18,157 bases of DNA. Origin: CAYLPU01 sp964385635. Its GTDB lineage: Bacteria > Chloroflexota > Anaerolineae > B4-G1. How positions within the stretch are numbered: position 1 is the first letter of the stretch; every line of letters begins with the position of its first letter. Shown here one piece after another: positions 1 to 6,615 of the stretch. The DNA is taken from contig CAYLPU010000103.1 of the NCBI GenBank assembly GCA_964385635.1, positions 1 through 18,157 on the forward strand. Reading direction: 5' to 3'. The translations under genes and the position numbers were made by a program. The notes beneath the pieces were generated by a model. It did not search any database and was not told the DNA's origin. It worked only from the letters and a program-made list of their open reading frames with translations.

Positions 1-34
1 GGCTGGACACATCGTGGGAGACTTAGATTTCCCC

Positions 35-1003
35 CTACTTTTTGAGAAGATACCCTTTTTCTCTCAGGAGAGTCGTTTCACGCTTCACGTCTCCGCGTAG
101 CACGCGGAAGTGGTCGAAGTCACGAGCGACGGCCGTCTTGGGGAAAATGGCCCGTGCCTCATCGAGGATCTCCCTCTCGCGATAGCGTCGCGAGATGTGG
201 GTCAGCACCAGCCGGTGGACCCCCGCATCCCGAGCCAGTCGGGCCGCCTGCGCTGCCGTGAGATGAGCGAAACGGCGCGCCAGGTCAGCCTCACGCCGCA
301 AATACGTGGCCTCGATGACCAGCATATCAGCCCCACGCACGGCTGCCTCCAGGTCCTCGGTCCGCCCGGCGTCACCCACGTGGGCCAGACACGCGCCGGG
401 CCGCGCCGGGCCTAGCACATCGTCAGGGTGAACCACGCGACCATCGGGCAACGTCACCGATTCGCCGGCGACCAGCAGCCTTCGCTCTGGCCCTCGTGGC
501 ACCCCCAATGCCTCTGCTCGCTCGTCGAGGAATGGGCGGCGTGGTTTCTCGTGGAATAGATAGCCCAGGCTGGGCCCACGGTGAACGACAGGAAAGGCCA
601 CGACCTCGAAAGAGTCATTTTCCAGGACGACCCCAGGGTGCACCTCAATGAGATCAATCTTAAGCGCAGGCTTGGCGCCCCGCAGCACCACGCCGTAGAT
701 CAGATCATACACCCGCTCCAGCGCCCAAGCGCCACCGTAGATCTCGAGGTGGTCAATCGCTTCCCAGCGTGCGAAGGTGGATATCAACCCACCCAGGCCA
801 AGCATGTGATCGAGGTGACCGTGGGTAAGGAGGATCCTGTTGAGCCGTTTGAAGCCCAGGCCGCTACGCAGGATTTGCCGCTGCGTCCCCTCACCACAGT
901 CCACCAGAAAGCGGTAATCTCTATACAGGACAATCTGCGCCGAAAGCCCACGATGGATCGAGGGAGCCGACGCTGAGGTACCCAGAAAGACGATCTCAAT
1001 CAC
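35..1003 (-). CDS. rnz: Ribonuclease Z (tRNA 3' endonuclease)
   Basis: This is a 322-residue metallo-beta-lactamase-fold nuclease that removes the 3' trailer of tRNA precursors in the cytoplasm. The zinc-binding signature HGHLDH is at residues 61-66. Further likely ligands are His141 (HRGPSLGY), Asp211 (HVGDAG), His247 and His269 (LTHISRRY). The N-terminal VFLGTSAS strand is typical of the family, and the length fits a bacterial RNase Z. The start is GTG (a GTGATTGA overlap), chosen because an AAGGAG ribosome site lies about 6-7 bases upstream. The first 8 bases overlap the end of rtcA, so the two are probably translationally coupled. The family assignment is secure from motifs. The Asp ligand sits in GDAGRT rather than the more usual GDT context, a small variation. 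Confidence 0.95.
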   Translation of the reverse strand: MIEIVFLGTSASAPSIHRGLSAQIVLYRDYRFLVDCGEGTQRQILRSGLGFKRLNRILLTHGHLDHMLGLGGLISTFARWEAIDHLEIYGGAWALERVYDLIYGVVLRGAKPALKIDLIEVHPGVVLENDSFEVVAFPVVHRGPSLGYLFHEKPRRPFLDERAEALGVPRGPERRLLVAGESVTLPDGRVVHPDDVLGPARPGACLAHVGDAGRTEDLEAAVRGADMLVIEATYLRREADLARRFAHLTAAQAARLARDAGVHRLVLTHISRRYREREILDEARAIFPKTAVARDFDHFRVLRGDVKRETTLLREKGYLLKK

Positions 1004-2087
1004 GCACCTCTCCTTTTGCGATCAACGTACCCGGCGCTCCTGGTTCTCCTTCGGCGCGCAACTCTCGCGCCAGGAATTGCCGCACGACCCAGACATTGGT
1101 CAGCAGGTGTTGGGACACCCGCGAGGTGACTACCTGTGATTCACCCTCCGCCAGGGCCATCGGCAGTACCAACTGATCGGCCAGATGTGGGTCGGCCGGG
1201 GCACCGGAGCGATGGTGGGCCAGCAGATTCTCGCAGGCCGCCTCGGCCACACGCTCGGCCGGCAATCCCTCACGTCCGTAGGCAGTGAAACCAGTGGTAA
1301 CGTACGCGTACTCAGCGAATAGGAAGATGCCAGCCCCTGGCCCGGCCCCGCGCAGGCGGCGCGGTTCCACCTGTGCCTGGAGACCTGCCTCCGCCAGCAC
1401 GTTGCGGGCGCGGGTGGCCATGCGCTGCGGGATGTGGGCTGGCAGGTTCATCACCGCCGCTGTGCCCCACACACGGTGCAGTTTCCCGCGCTCAGTCAAC
1501 ATGATAGGGGACAGCGGTCCTGCTCGTCCTGTAATCCGCACCTGTATCTCCCCACCGCCCGCCGGATAGAAACCCCAGCGCACCAGTTCCACCTGTGCGT
1601 GCACGCCCATCCGCGCCAGGGCGGGCAGGAAAACGTGCTCCAGATAGGACACCGGCGGGGACCAGGGCACGTGTGTCCCGCCCCGCAGCGTCAGGTGCGA
1701 TTCTCCCTCCGTCAATGCTAATGGCATGAGCAATGTCTGCAGCACCAGGCCCACTGATCCGGCGCTACCGCCCTGGGCCACCTCGGCCACGTCGAAGGTG
1801 TACCCACCGCAGCGCGGCGGGCCACTGGGAACAAAAGTGAGCGTCTGAGAACCTAACCCATCCCCTTCCAGACGTGCCCCACACACTGCGGCGGCCGCTC
1901 GTACAGCGGTGAGGTGTTGGGGCCGGAGGCCCGGCTTCCTACGCCTGGCGCGGATGTGCTCGATGCGCGCCGGCTGTCCGGTGAGGGCGGCCAATGACAG
2001 CGCGGTACGTAGCACCTGCCCTCCACCTTCGCCATAGGAGCCGTCAATCACCACCATTGTTTGGGCTTTGGGATTGGGGTCTGACAC
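996..2087 (-). CDS. rtcA: RNA 3'-terminal phosphate cyclase
   Basis: This 363-residue enzyme converts RNA 3'-phosphate ends to 2',3'-cyclic phosphates through an enzyme-adenylate. Family marks are IDGSYGEGGGQVLRTALSLA near the N-terminus, the RRRKPGLRPQH segment, the conserved ADQLVLPMALAEGES stretch, and HLLTN near the C-terminus with His327 as the expected adenylylated nucleophile (by position relative to E. coli His309). The GTG start abuts the upstream stop codon (TGA then GTG) and has GGAG six bases before it, inside the last codons of the upstream gene. An alternative ATG at residue 11 has no ribosome site. The gene overlaps rnz by 8 bases. No rtcB or rtcR is in the window, so the stress regulation seen in E. 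coli cannot be assumed here. Confidence 0.94.
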   Translation of the reverse strand: MSDPNPKAQTMVVIDGSYGEGGGQVLRTALSLAALTGQPARIEHIRARRRKPGLRPQHLTAVRAAAAVCGARLEGDGLGSQTLTFVPSGPPRCGGYTFDVAEVAQGGSAGSVGLVLQTLLMPLALTEGESHLTLRGGTHVPWSPPVSYLEHVFLPALARMGVHAQVELVRWGFYPAGGGEIQVRITGRAGPLSPIMLTERGKLHRVWGTAAVMNLPAHIPQRMATRARNVLAEAGLQAQVEPRRLRGAGPGAGIFLFAEYAYVTTGFTAYGREGLPAERVAEAACENLLAHHRSGAPADPHLADQLVLPMALAEGESQVVTSRVSQHLLTNVWVVRQFLARELRAEGEPGAPGTLIAKGEVRD

Positions 2088-3314
2088 TCACTTCTCCATC
2101 TCGCGCAGCGCCTCGTAGGCCGGACGCACGCGAGTCTCGGGCCAGGCCGGCTCGGTGATGGCCCACCAGTACTGCTCGTCCGCCTCAGTCCAGCGATGGT
2201 CGGCGATGGAGATCACTGTCATCAGCCCGATCCAGGGAGTCCAGTGCTCCCTGGCATAGTGGAAGGCGCGCACCAGGTAGTCAGCCTGCTGTTCTTCGGT
2301 AACGGCGTGCCAGTTATACGGTGAATCCGGACGCGGGTCGGTTGTCCAACCCACCTCCAGCACCGCTACCTGTTTGTCGCTATCGCCATAGCGCCGCATG
2401 ATTTCGCGCGCATCTTCGGCGTGGCGGAAGCAGAAGAAACGCTGTCCGCCGTACTCAGGCCTGGTAGCAGCCTCGTCGGGGGAGACCTCAGGCGGGGCCT
2501 TGAAGCCGGGTGCGTTTACCCCCAGCAAGTCGAAGTACGGCGCTGCTCCAGCCTCGTATATACCGACCAGGTAGTCTACGTCAGGGATAGCATCGGGCGG
2601 CCCGGTGCCGGTCGGTGCCAACCCGGCCGAGATGATCAGCGCGTCTGGGTCGGCGGTCTTGACGCCGATATAACATACGCGCAGCAGATCGACGTACTCG
2701 GCTGGGTCAGGCAGATGTCCCCCCCACTCGCGGGCCAGATTGGGTTCGTTCCACACCTGGTAGGCTCCCACTCGTCCCCGGTACCGGTCGGCGAGGGTGT
2801 GGCAGAAGTCGCCGAAGTCTTGTGGGTCCTCCGGAGGGCCATTGTCAGAATGTGTCCCCTCGGGCGGCACTGTCCACACCGGCTCACGGTCGAGGCGCAA
2901 GAGTACGTTCAGGCCATATCGCTCTGCGTCAGCGACGATGCGGTCGGTGAAATACCAGTCATAGTGGCCTTTGGCCGCTCCCTCAACGTCCCTCCAGCCT
3001 ACGTGTTGCTTAATCCAGGTAAAATCGGCTTCGTGGATCAACTGCAGGTCGCGTCTTGCTGCCTCCTCATTCCACCACAGAAAAGCCTGCATACCGTACT
3101 CAGGGGACGCCAGTCGCACGCGAGGCCACGAAGTGGGAGTGGGAGGAGCAGTGGGCGTGACCTCAGACCCCGAATCCCAAACCCAAAATCCCAAGGCGAA
3201 TAGCAAGAGACCAAGCACCAGAAACACGGAGCCCAGAGGTGCGGGACTGGCGACCTGGCGCCTCTGGTTGGAATCGTCCCGACCATCTGTCATTTGACAT
3301 TTGTCATTTGACAT
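2088..3314 (-). CDS. Membrane-anchored clan-A glycoside hydrolase-like protein
   Basis: The protein has about 408 residues from the chosen ATG. The open frame runs further upstream, but that part overlaps the preceding gene. A short charged N-terminus is followed by one membrane helix (GSVFLVLGLLLFALGFWVW), a short Pro/Thr linker and a TIM-barrel domain facing outward. It has the two glutamates expected of clan GH-A enzymes (GH5/GH39-like). The acid/base is in QVWNEPNLAREW and the nucleophile in VLEVGWTTD, about 130 residues later. The substrate is unknown. It is a paralogue of the next gene upstream (19 bases away) and of the C-terminal domain of the gene at 6934-10620. The start is uncertain: both candidate ATGs (3314 and 3293) lie inside a tandem repeat and neither has a visible ribosome site, so translation may depend on coupling. 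Confidence 0.82.
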   Translation of the reverse strand: MSNDKCQMTDGRDDSNQRRQVASPAPLGSVFLVLGLLLFALGFWVWDSGSEVTPTAPPTPTSWPRVRLASPEYGMQAFLWWNEEAARRDLQLIHEADFTWIKQHVGWRDVEGAAKGHYDWYFTDRIVADAERYGLNVLLRLDREPVWTVPPEGTHSDNGPPEDPQDFGDFCHTLADRYRGRVGAYQVWNEPNLAREWGGHLPDPAEYVDLLRVCYIGVKTADPDALIISAGLAPTGTGPPDAIPDVDYLVGIYEAGAAPYFDLLGVNAPGFKAPPEVSPDEAATRPEYGGQRFFCFRHAEDAREIMRRYGDSDKQVAVLEVGWTTDPRPDSPYNWHAVTEEQQADYLVRAFHYAREHWTPWIGLMTVISIADHRWTEADEQYWWAITEPAWPETRVRPAYEALREMEK

Positions 3315-3315
3315 T
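3288..3315. repeat. Tandem 14-bp palindromic repeat at a gene start
   Basis: Two exact copies of TGTCATTTGACATT lie head to tail; each contains the palindrome TGTCATTTGACA. Simple repeats of this wording are seen between genes in many bacterial genomes. Here the repeat covers the 19-base gap's edge and the first codons of the hydrolase gene at 2088-3314, so its candidate start codons are repeat-derived. Confidence 0.8.
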
Positions 3316-3333
3316 TGATATTCTATCAGGCTA

Positions 3334-4668
3334 TCAGGGCTTCTCCATCGCCCCGACAGCACCGAAGGCCGGTCGGCCGATGCCCTGGAAGTCCAGCAGG
3401 CTGTAAGGGGCATTGGGGTCGGTCGGACCGAGGCCATCCTTCTGCCCGAAGTCGAGGTTCCAAAGGAAGGCCAACCGCACGAAGCCCCACTGGCGCATCA
3501 ACTGGAACGCCTCCACGTCCCAGTCCGCCTGCTCCTTCAGCGTGTTGTCGAGCGCGAACTCAAAGCCTGGCGGATGACCGCCCAACCCCTCGGCTGAGGC
3601 CCAGCCGAACTCCGTTATGCAGAGCGGCTTATCGCTCCCGGCAGCCACGATACGGTCGTGGTAGCCCTGCAGGGTGGACTTAAAGGACCAACTGTGGTCG
3701 GGATTGTCGAAGGGGCCACGGAAGAACGTCGCGCTTGGGTCGTCGTACCCCTCATCCCACGCCACGTTGGGCGGCATGTTGATCCCATTGTGATGCGCGC
3801 CCACGCAATCGCAATAGTTCAAGAAACCGGCAGCGACCATGCGGTCGAAGTAGTCGAAGTCGTCCATAAAGATGATACGGGCTGGATTGTCGGAGTCGGT
3901 GTCGGTATAGCCTACCGGGGAGAGCGCACCGCTGATGACAATGATGTTGGGGTCACGGCTCTTGATGGCCTGATAGGACAGCCGCAGCATCTCGACGTAT
4001 CGCTCGGGGCTGACACCCTCGGCGGTGTCCCACTCACGGTCCAGATTTTGCTCATTCCACACCTCGATGGCGTGGATGCGGCCCTGGTAGCGATCAACCA
4101 TGCGGCCCAGAAAATCGGCGAAAGTGGTCAGGTTATCCGGAGGTGCGCTTTCCACTCTTTCGTCGAAGTAGGTGCGCGACCAGTGAGGCGCGTCCACGAC
4201 ACTGAGCATAACCTTGAGGTCCCGCCGGTTGGCTGCCTCCACCACCCAGTCGAAGCCGCTCCAATCCATCTGCCCTGGATTGCCCTCGAAATGAGCCCAG
4301 CGCACTTGTTGCTTGACCCAGCCCAGACCGAGGTCCTCTACCTGGCCCATGGTGTAGTCGGTGTCACCCACCACGCCATGAACGGCAATACCGTAACCAA
4401 ATACCTCTTCCGCTGGCGGGACGGTGGGAAGCGCCACCCCACTCGTGGAAGTGGGCTGGACGGCAACCGCCTCCACAGTGGGCGTAGGGGCTTCAGTGGT
4501 GAGCGTGACTTCCTCTTCCTCCACCTGCTGGCTGCTCTCACTGCCAGGACCGAGCCAGCCGTACCAGGTGCAGAACCCGCCGACGAGGACGAGAACGAGC
4601 CAGATGGCAATCACGATGTAAAGCCGCTTGCCATTCGGGCCCCGATTATCTTGCGAGAAACCAGACAT
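3334..4668 (-). CDS. Membrane-anchored clan-A glycoside hydrolase-like protein
   Basis: The protein has 444 residues. The start ATG at 4668 is preceded by AAGGAGGT at ideal spacing, so the longer frame upstream is rejected. The N-terminus is short and cytoplasmic, followed by a membrane helix at about residues 16-37 (RLYIVIAIWLVLVLVGGF), an acidic and Thr/Pro-rich linker, and a TIM-barrel hydrolase domain. The catalytic pair is Glu206 in EVWNEQNLDREW and Glu353 in CITEFGW. The motif VGAHHNGINMPP is shared with the domain in the 6934-10620 gene. The role is probably extracellular polysaccharide cleavage; the family is close to GH39/GH5 but the substrate cannot be read from sequence. It lies 82 bases downstream of the coiled-coil gene and 19 bases upstream of the next hydrolase, so the genes are probably co-transcribed. 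Confidence 0.87.
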   Translation of the reverse strand: MSGFSQDNRGPNGKRLYIVIAIWLVLVLVGGFCTWYGWLGPGSESSQQVEEEEVTLTTEAPTPTVEAVAVQPTSTSGVALPTVPPAEEVFGYGIAVHGVVGDTDYTMGQVEDLGLGWVKQQVRWAHFEGNPGQMDWSGFDWVVEAANRRDLKVMLSVVDAPHWSRTYFDERVESAPPDNLTTFADFLGRMVDRYQGRIHAIEVWNEQNLDREWDTAEGVSPERYVEMLRLSYQAIKSRDPNIIVISGALSPVGYTDTDSDNPARIIFMDDFDYFDRMVAAGFLNYCDCVGAHHNGINMPPNVAWDEGYDDPSATFFRGPFDNPDHSWSFKSTLQGYHDRIVAAGSDKPLCITEFGWASAEGLGGHPPGFEFALDNTLKEQADWDVEAFQLMRQWGFVRLAFLWNLDFGQKDGLGPTDPNAPYSLLDFQGIGRPAFGAVGAMEKP

Positions 4669-4750
4669 TGTGACCTCCTTACAGGCAAGAGGGCCCGGCT
4701 GCAGCCGAACCCCCCGTCTTATTCTCCTTATCACTCAGAAGAAGCACACG

Positions 4751-5071
4751 CTAGGGCAGGCCGAAGAAGACGCGCACGATGACCACCAGGATGCCGACTA
4801 CGATAGGCATCAACAGGCCGGCGGTCCAGCGGAATTGAGTATCCATCTTGCTCTCGATCCGGCGACGTTCCTGCCGCGCTTCCTCGAAACCACGCAGTAG
4901 ATCCCCCCGCAGTTCCTCAATCCGCTGGGTGTTAATCCCGACGAGTGCCCGCAGTTCGCGCAACTCGGCCGCGATGCGCCGATCTCGTTCTTCGATGAAA
5001 CGGTCATAGTAGGGCGGTAACTCGGTCGCACAAGCATCTTGTGGCTCCCGGACCTCTTTCTCTTCAGTCAG
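4751..5071 (-). CDS. Small coiled-coil protein with C-terminal membrane anchor
   Basis: About 106 residues if started at CTG 5071, or 70 if started at TTG 4963. Visible features are a charged heptad-like helix (RRIAAELRELRALVG then RIEELRGDLLRGFEEARQER) and a C-terminal membrane helix (AGLLMPIVVGILVVIVRVFF). No enzyme motif is seen. The peptide upstream of the TTG (ELPPYYDRFIEERDRR) reads like real coding sequence, but the frame has no ATG, GTG or TTG there. CTG at 5071 has GGAGG six bases upstream and sits 20 bases after a near-consensus promoter. Either a rare CTG start is used, or a frameshift has removed the original start. It is the first gene after the promoter at 5092-5120 and may be a small scaffold; the function is not recognised. 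Confidence 0.6.
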   Translation of the reverse strand: MTEEKEVREPQDACATELPPYYDRFIEERDRRIAAELRELRALVGINTQRIEELRGDLLRGFEEARQERRRIESKMDTQFRWTAGLLMPIVVGILVVIVRVFFGLP

Positions 5072-5091
5072 CGCTCGCCTCCGTTGCCATC

Positions 5092-5120
5092 AGTATAGCA
5101 TGACCCATTGTCCTGGTCAA
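5092..5120 (-). promoter_or_regulatory. Sigma-70-type promoter (in repeat copy A)
   Basis: On the minus strand, TTGACC (5120-5115) and TATACT (5097-5092) are separated by exactly 17 bases, each 5 of 6 matches to consensus. It points at the coiled-coil gene and the hydrolase/rtcA/rnz run behind it. The same -35, spacer length and -10 occur in copy B at 6017-6045. Confidence 0.7.
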
Positions 5121-5124
5121 CACG

Positions 5125-5183
5125 CCTCAACGCGAATCCAGCACGGCGTGGAGCGCGTCGCAGGCCGTACAACTACTGCCAGG
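5125..5183. repeat. Repeat copy A: remnant of a hydrolase gene 3' end
   Basis: This 59-base stretch matches the 3' end of the gene at 6934-10620 at about 52 of 59 positions by eye. On the minus strand it still reads SSCTACDALHAVLDSR then stop, against GGSCPACDALNAVLGSR then stop in the intact gene. It has no open gene in front of it, because brnA occupies that position. The homology to copy B continues past the stop codon into the promoter. Confidence 0.8.
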
Positions 5184-5224
5184 ACCGTCAAGCGGCAGCG
5201 TAAAGGCGCTGGCCGCGTGTCGTA

Positions 5225-5518
5225 TCAGGCGGTAGATGTCAGTTTGCGACTGTAGGCCCTATGTGCCTCAGCATAGATCCGTAGGGCTGCGTTTATGCGC
5301 TGCTCATATTCCTCGCCTTGTGCTCTGAACCATGTCAACACCTCGGGATCTATATGCACAGTGACGGACACGAGTTCCTTTGGCATCCGCAGTGTGGCAC
5401 AAGCGAAAAAGGACTCTGTCAATGGTGAGATGTCCGAGGTGTCAATGGTCTCATCGGTCAGCGCATCAACCTGCGCCCAGTTGGTCTCGGAGAATCTGTT
5501 CATATTTGACTCGTTCAT
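5225..5518 (-). CDS. brnA: BrnA-type antitoxin
   Basis: This 97-residue protein is of the BrnA family, the antitoxin that binds BrnT and usually represses its own operon. Characteristic segments are WAQVDALTDETIDTSDI near the N-terminus, FFACATLRMPK, and the C-terminal ribbon-helix-helix region VSVTVHIDPEVLTWFRAQG followed by an Ala/Arg-rich helix (INAALRIYAEAH). The start is ATG at 5518, with only a weak GGAAAG upstream. It overlaps the end of brnT by 53 bases, as expected for a coupled toxin-antitoxin pair. The antitoxin is intact while its toxin gene is interrupted, so it may now be a solitary DNA-binding protein able to act on other BrnT systems. Confidence 0.88.
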   Translation of the reverse strand: MNESNMNRFSETNWAQVDALTDETIDTSDISPLTESFFACATLRMPKELVSVTVHIDPEVLTWFRAQGEEYEQRINAALRIYAEAHRAYSRKLTSTA

Positions 5519-5636
5519 GGCTCAACGCTTTCCGCAACGAAATGACACGGATAGTGTCTTCCCTGCGTTCAGTGAATACGATAACGACGACACGCTCTCT
5601 GAGCATACCGATCCCGATCCAGCGGTCTTCGTCATA

Positions 5637-5645
5637 GTCTGCACG
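5637..5645. repeat. Target-site duplication, left copy
   Basis: GTCTGCACG is repeated exactly at 5844-5852 on the other side of the insertion. The last G could instead belong to the element's terminal repeat, which would make the duplication 8 bp. Confidence 0.82.
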
Positions 5646-5678
5646 TATCTTCTCAATATTTAGGGGGGGATGACGACT

Positions 5679-5729
5679 GTAGGGCGGTTTTGCTAACCGC
5701 CGTCCGGTCGGATAGCAAATCCGACCTAC
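5679..5729. repeat. Double hairpin inside the insertion
   Basis: Two adjacent stem-loops lie between GTAGG and CCTAC: GGCGGTT-TTGCT-AACCGCC and GTCGGAT-AGCAA-ATCCGAC. The two loops are reverse complements of each other, so the whole unit is also a larger inverted repeat. It resembles REP/BIME-type dispersed palindromes. Confidence 0.75.
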
Positions 5730-5789
5730 ACCCGCCCCAATTTTTTGAGAAGTTGTCATGAGTGCTTACACACCACCAAGGACGAAAAT

Positions 5790-5816
5790 GTAGGTCGGAA
5801 TGGCATTCCGACTTAC
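5790..5816. repeat. Single hairpin inside the insertion
   Basis: GTAGGTCGGAAT-GGC-ATTCCGACTTAC is a near-perfect palindrome with a 3-base loop. Its outer arms share the GTAGGTCGGA wording of the neighbouring double hairpin, pointing to one repeat family. Confidence 0.75.
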
Positions 5817-5843
5817 CCGGCGTTCTATTTTCGAAGCAGATAC

Positions 5844-5852
5844 GTCTGCACG
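5844..5852. repeat. Target-site duplication, right copy
   Basis: GTCTGCACG matches the left copy at 5637-5645 exactly. The codons it encodes (Arg-Ala-Asp on the minus strand) occur once in the restored brnT frame. Confidence 0.82.
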
Positions 5853-5973
5853 GTCGTCCAGTGCTGTGAGCATAGGAGCAGTGAAAATCTCCCACGCATC
5901 AGCAAAATCCAAGCCATGCTTGTGGATGTTTGTCTTGTTTTTCTGTTCGTCCCATTCGAGGCGCATGGTCGCA

Positions 5974-6002
5974 AGTATACAGTCGCTGGTCGAGAGGTGT
6001 AA
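5974..6002 (-). promoter_or_regulatory. Proximal brnT promoter, probably leaderless
   Basis: On the minus strand, TTACAC and TATACT are 17 bases apart. Only 7 bases separate the -10 from the brnT ATG at 5966, so transcription would begin at or next to the start codon. No ribosome site fits in that gap. The same geometry is seen for the plus-strand gene at 10861. Confidence 0.55.
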
Positions 6003-6016
6003 GGCTACCCGACGTC

Positions 6017-6045
6017 AGTATAACACAGCCTACGGCCCAGGTCAA
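6017..6045 (-). promoter_or_regulatory. Promoter in repeat copy B, upstream of brnT
   Basis: TTGACC and TATACT are 17 bases apart on the minus strand, identical in both boxes and spacing to the promoter in copy A, while the spacer sequences differ. It lies immediately beyond the stop codon of the gene-end remnant in copy B and could drive brnT/brnA together with the proximal promoter. Confidence 0.62.
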
Positions 6046-6049
6046 AATG

Positions 6050-6118
6050 CCTCAGCGCGAACCCAGCACGGCATGGAGCGTGTCGCAGGCCGGGCAACCC
6101 TCGCTGGGGCGGATGATT
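6050..6118. repeat. Repeat copy B: remnant of a hydrolase gene 3' end
   Basis: This 69-base stretch matches copy C at about 60 of 69 positions by eye. On the minus strand it reads IIRPSEGCPACDTLHAVLGSR, then stop. No hydrolase gene precedes it; vapC does. The homology to copy A includes the flanking promoter, and the homology to copy C includes more coding sequence than A keeps. About 60 bases between it and vapC show nothing recognisable. Confidence 0.83.
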
Positions 6119-6177
6119 CTGTGCCGTCTCAATGCTCCGGTTGTGCAGCAAACTCGGCCAGTCTTTTCCACCTGGCA

Positions 6178-6615
6178 TTAAGGTGAAGGTATGTAAGCCA
6201 GTGGATCTATCCGGGTAACAGAACCCAGGTGATCGAAATCCTTGTCAGCACTGACCAGCCGAGAAATGCCGTTATTCTGCATAGTGGCGGCATGGATACT
6301 ATCCCGGGGCCCAAATCCCGCCACGCGATGTGTATCAAACAAATCAACAGCCAAACGAATGTCGGCCTCTGTTATAGGCAAGATTGTGAGGGGATACTTA
6401 AGAATGTGACGGCAAAGTTGTACGCCCTTGTCTGCCAGTTTGATGTGGCTGTAGCGATAGAGTAATTCTTGCAAGATTTCAGTATTGATGGCAGCTGCTA
6501 AAGCGCCGGTTTCCACATCGGACAAAATGCGCACACACGGGTCTTTGTAAGGATGTGGTGCCCCGGCTGCATACATGAAAATGTTGACATCTAGAAAAGT
6601 GATCTCCGCTGCCAC
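6178..6615 (-). CDS. vapC: VapC-like PIN-domain toxin
   Basis: This 145-residue PIN-domain ribonuclease is the toxic half of a VapBC-type pair. Likely metal-binding acids are Asp9 (FLDVNIF), Glu46 (INTEILQELLYRY), Asp105 (GFGPRDSIHAA) and Asp124-128 (SADKDFD). This is the usual order and spacing of PIN catalytic residues, so the active site looks complete. The GTG start overlaps the antitoxin stop by one base (TAGTG), which implies translational coupling. It sits between repeat copies B and C. The specific RNA target cannot be told from sequence. Confidence 0.9.
   Translation of the reverse strand: MAAEITFLDVNIFMYAAGAPHPYKDPCVRILSDVETGALAAAINTEILQELLYRYSHIKLADKGVQLCRHILKYPLTILPITEADIRLAVDLFDTHRVAGFGPRDSIHAATMQNNGISRLVSADKDFDHLGSVTRIDPLAYIPSP

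Larger units (their letters stand above)
5646..5843. mobile_element. MITE-like 198-bp insertion in brnT
   Basis: The element is bounded by the 9-bp duplication GTCTGCACG. Its ends are imperfect inverted repeats: (G)TATCTTCTCAATATTTAG on the left and, read inward from the right, GTATCTGCTTCGAAAATAG, matching at about two thirds of positions. It encodes no transposase and contains two sets of palindromes. The size, terminal repeats, duplication and lack of coding capacity fit a non-autonomous element moved in trans. A parent insertion sequence is not present in the window. Confidence 0.8.
5466..5966 (-). pseudogene. brnT: BrnT-type toxin gene, interrupted by a 198-bp insertion
   Basis: The N-terminal part (5966 to about 5844) encodes MRLEWDEQKNKTNIHKHGLD followed by FADAWEIFTAPMLTALDDRAD. 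The C-terminal part (about 5645 to 5466) encodes YDEDRWIGIGMLRERVVVIV and ends in SLRKALSHERVKYEQ and a short tail. Both match the BrnT (DUF497) ribonuclease toxin. Between them lies a 198-bp element. Removing the element and one 9-bp target copy restores an unbroken frame, LDDRADYDEDRW, giving about 98 residues. As it stands, the N-terminal part runs into the element and stops after 66 residues. The C-terminal part is in frame with an ATG inside the element (5759), so a hybrid of 97 residues could be made. Toxin activity is probably lost. Confidence 0.88.

Noticed and set aside
1..34. Start of another gene downstream of rnz (minus-strand ATG at 12)
   Set aside because: Only four codons are in the window and there is no clear ribosome site, so nothing can be supported.
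3658..4782. 374-residue plus-strand frame
   Set aside because: It is opposite a hydrolase gene with a clear ribosome site and catalytic motifs, and has no recognisable fold.
5679..5816. Palindromes as a CRISPR array
   Set aside because: The repeats are hairpins of differing sequence within one 198-bp insertion, with no regular spacers and no cas genes nearby.
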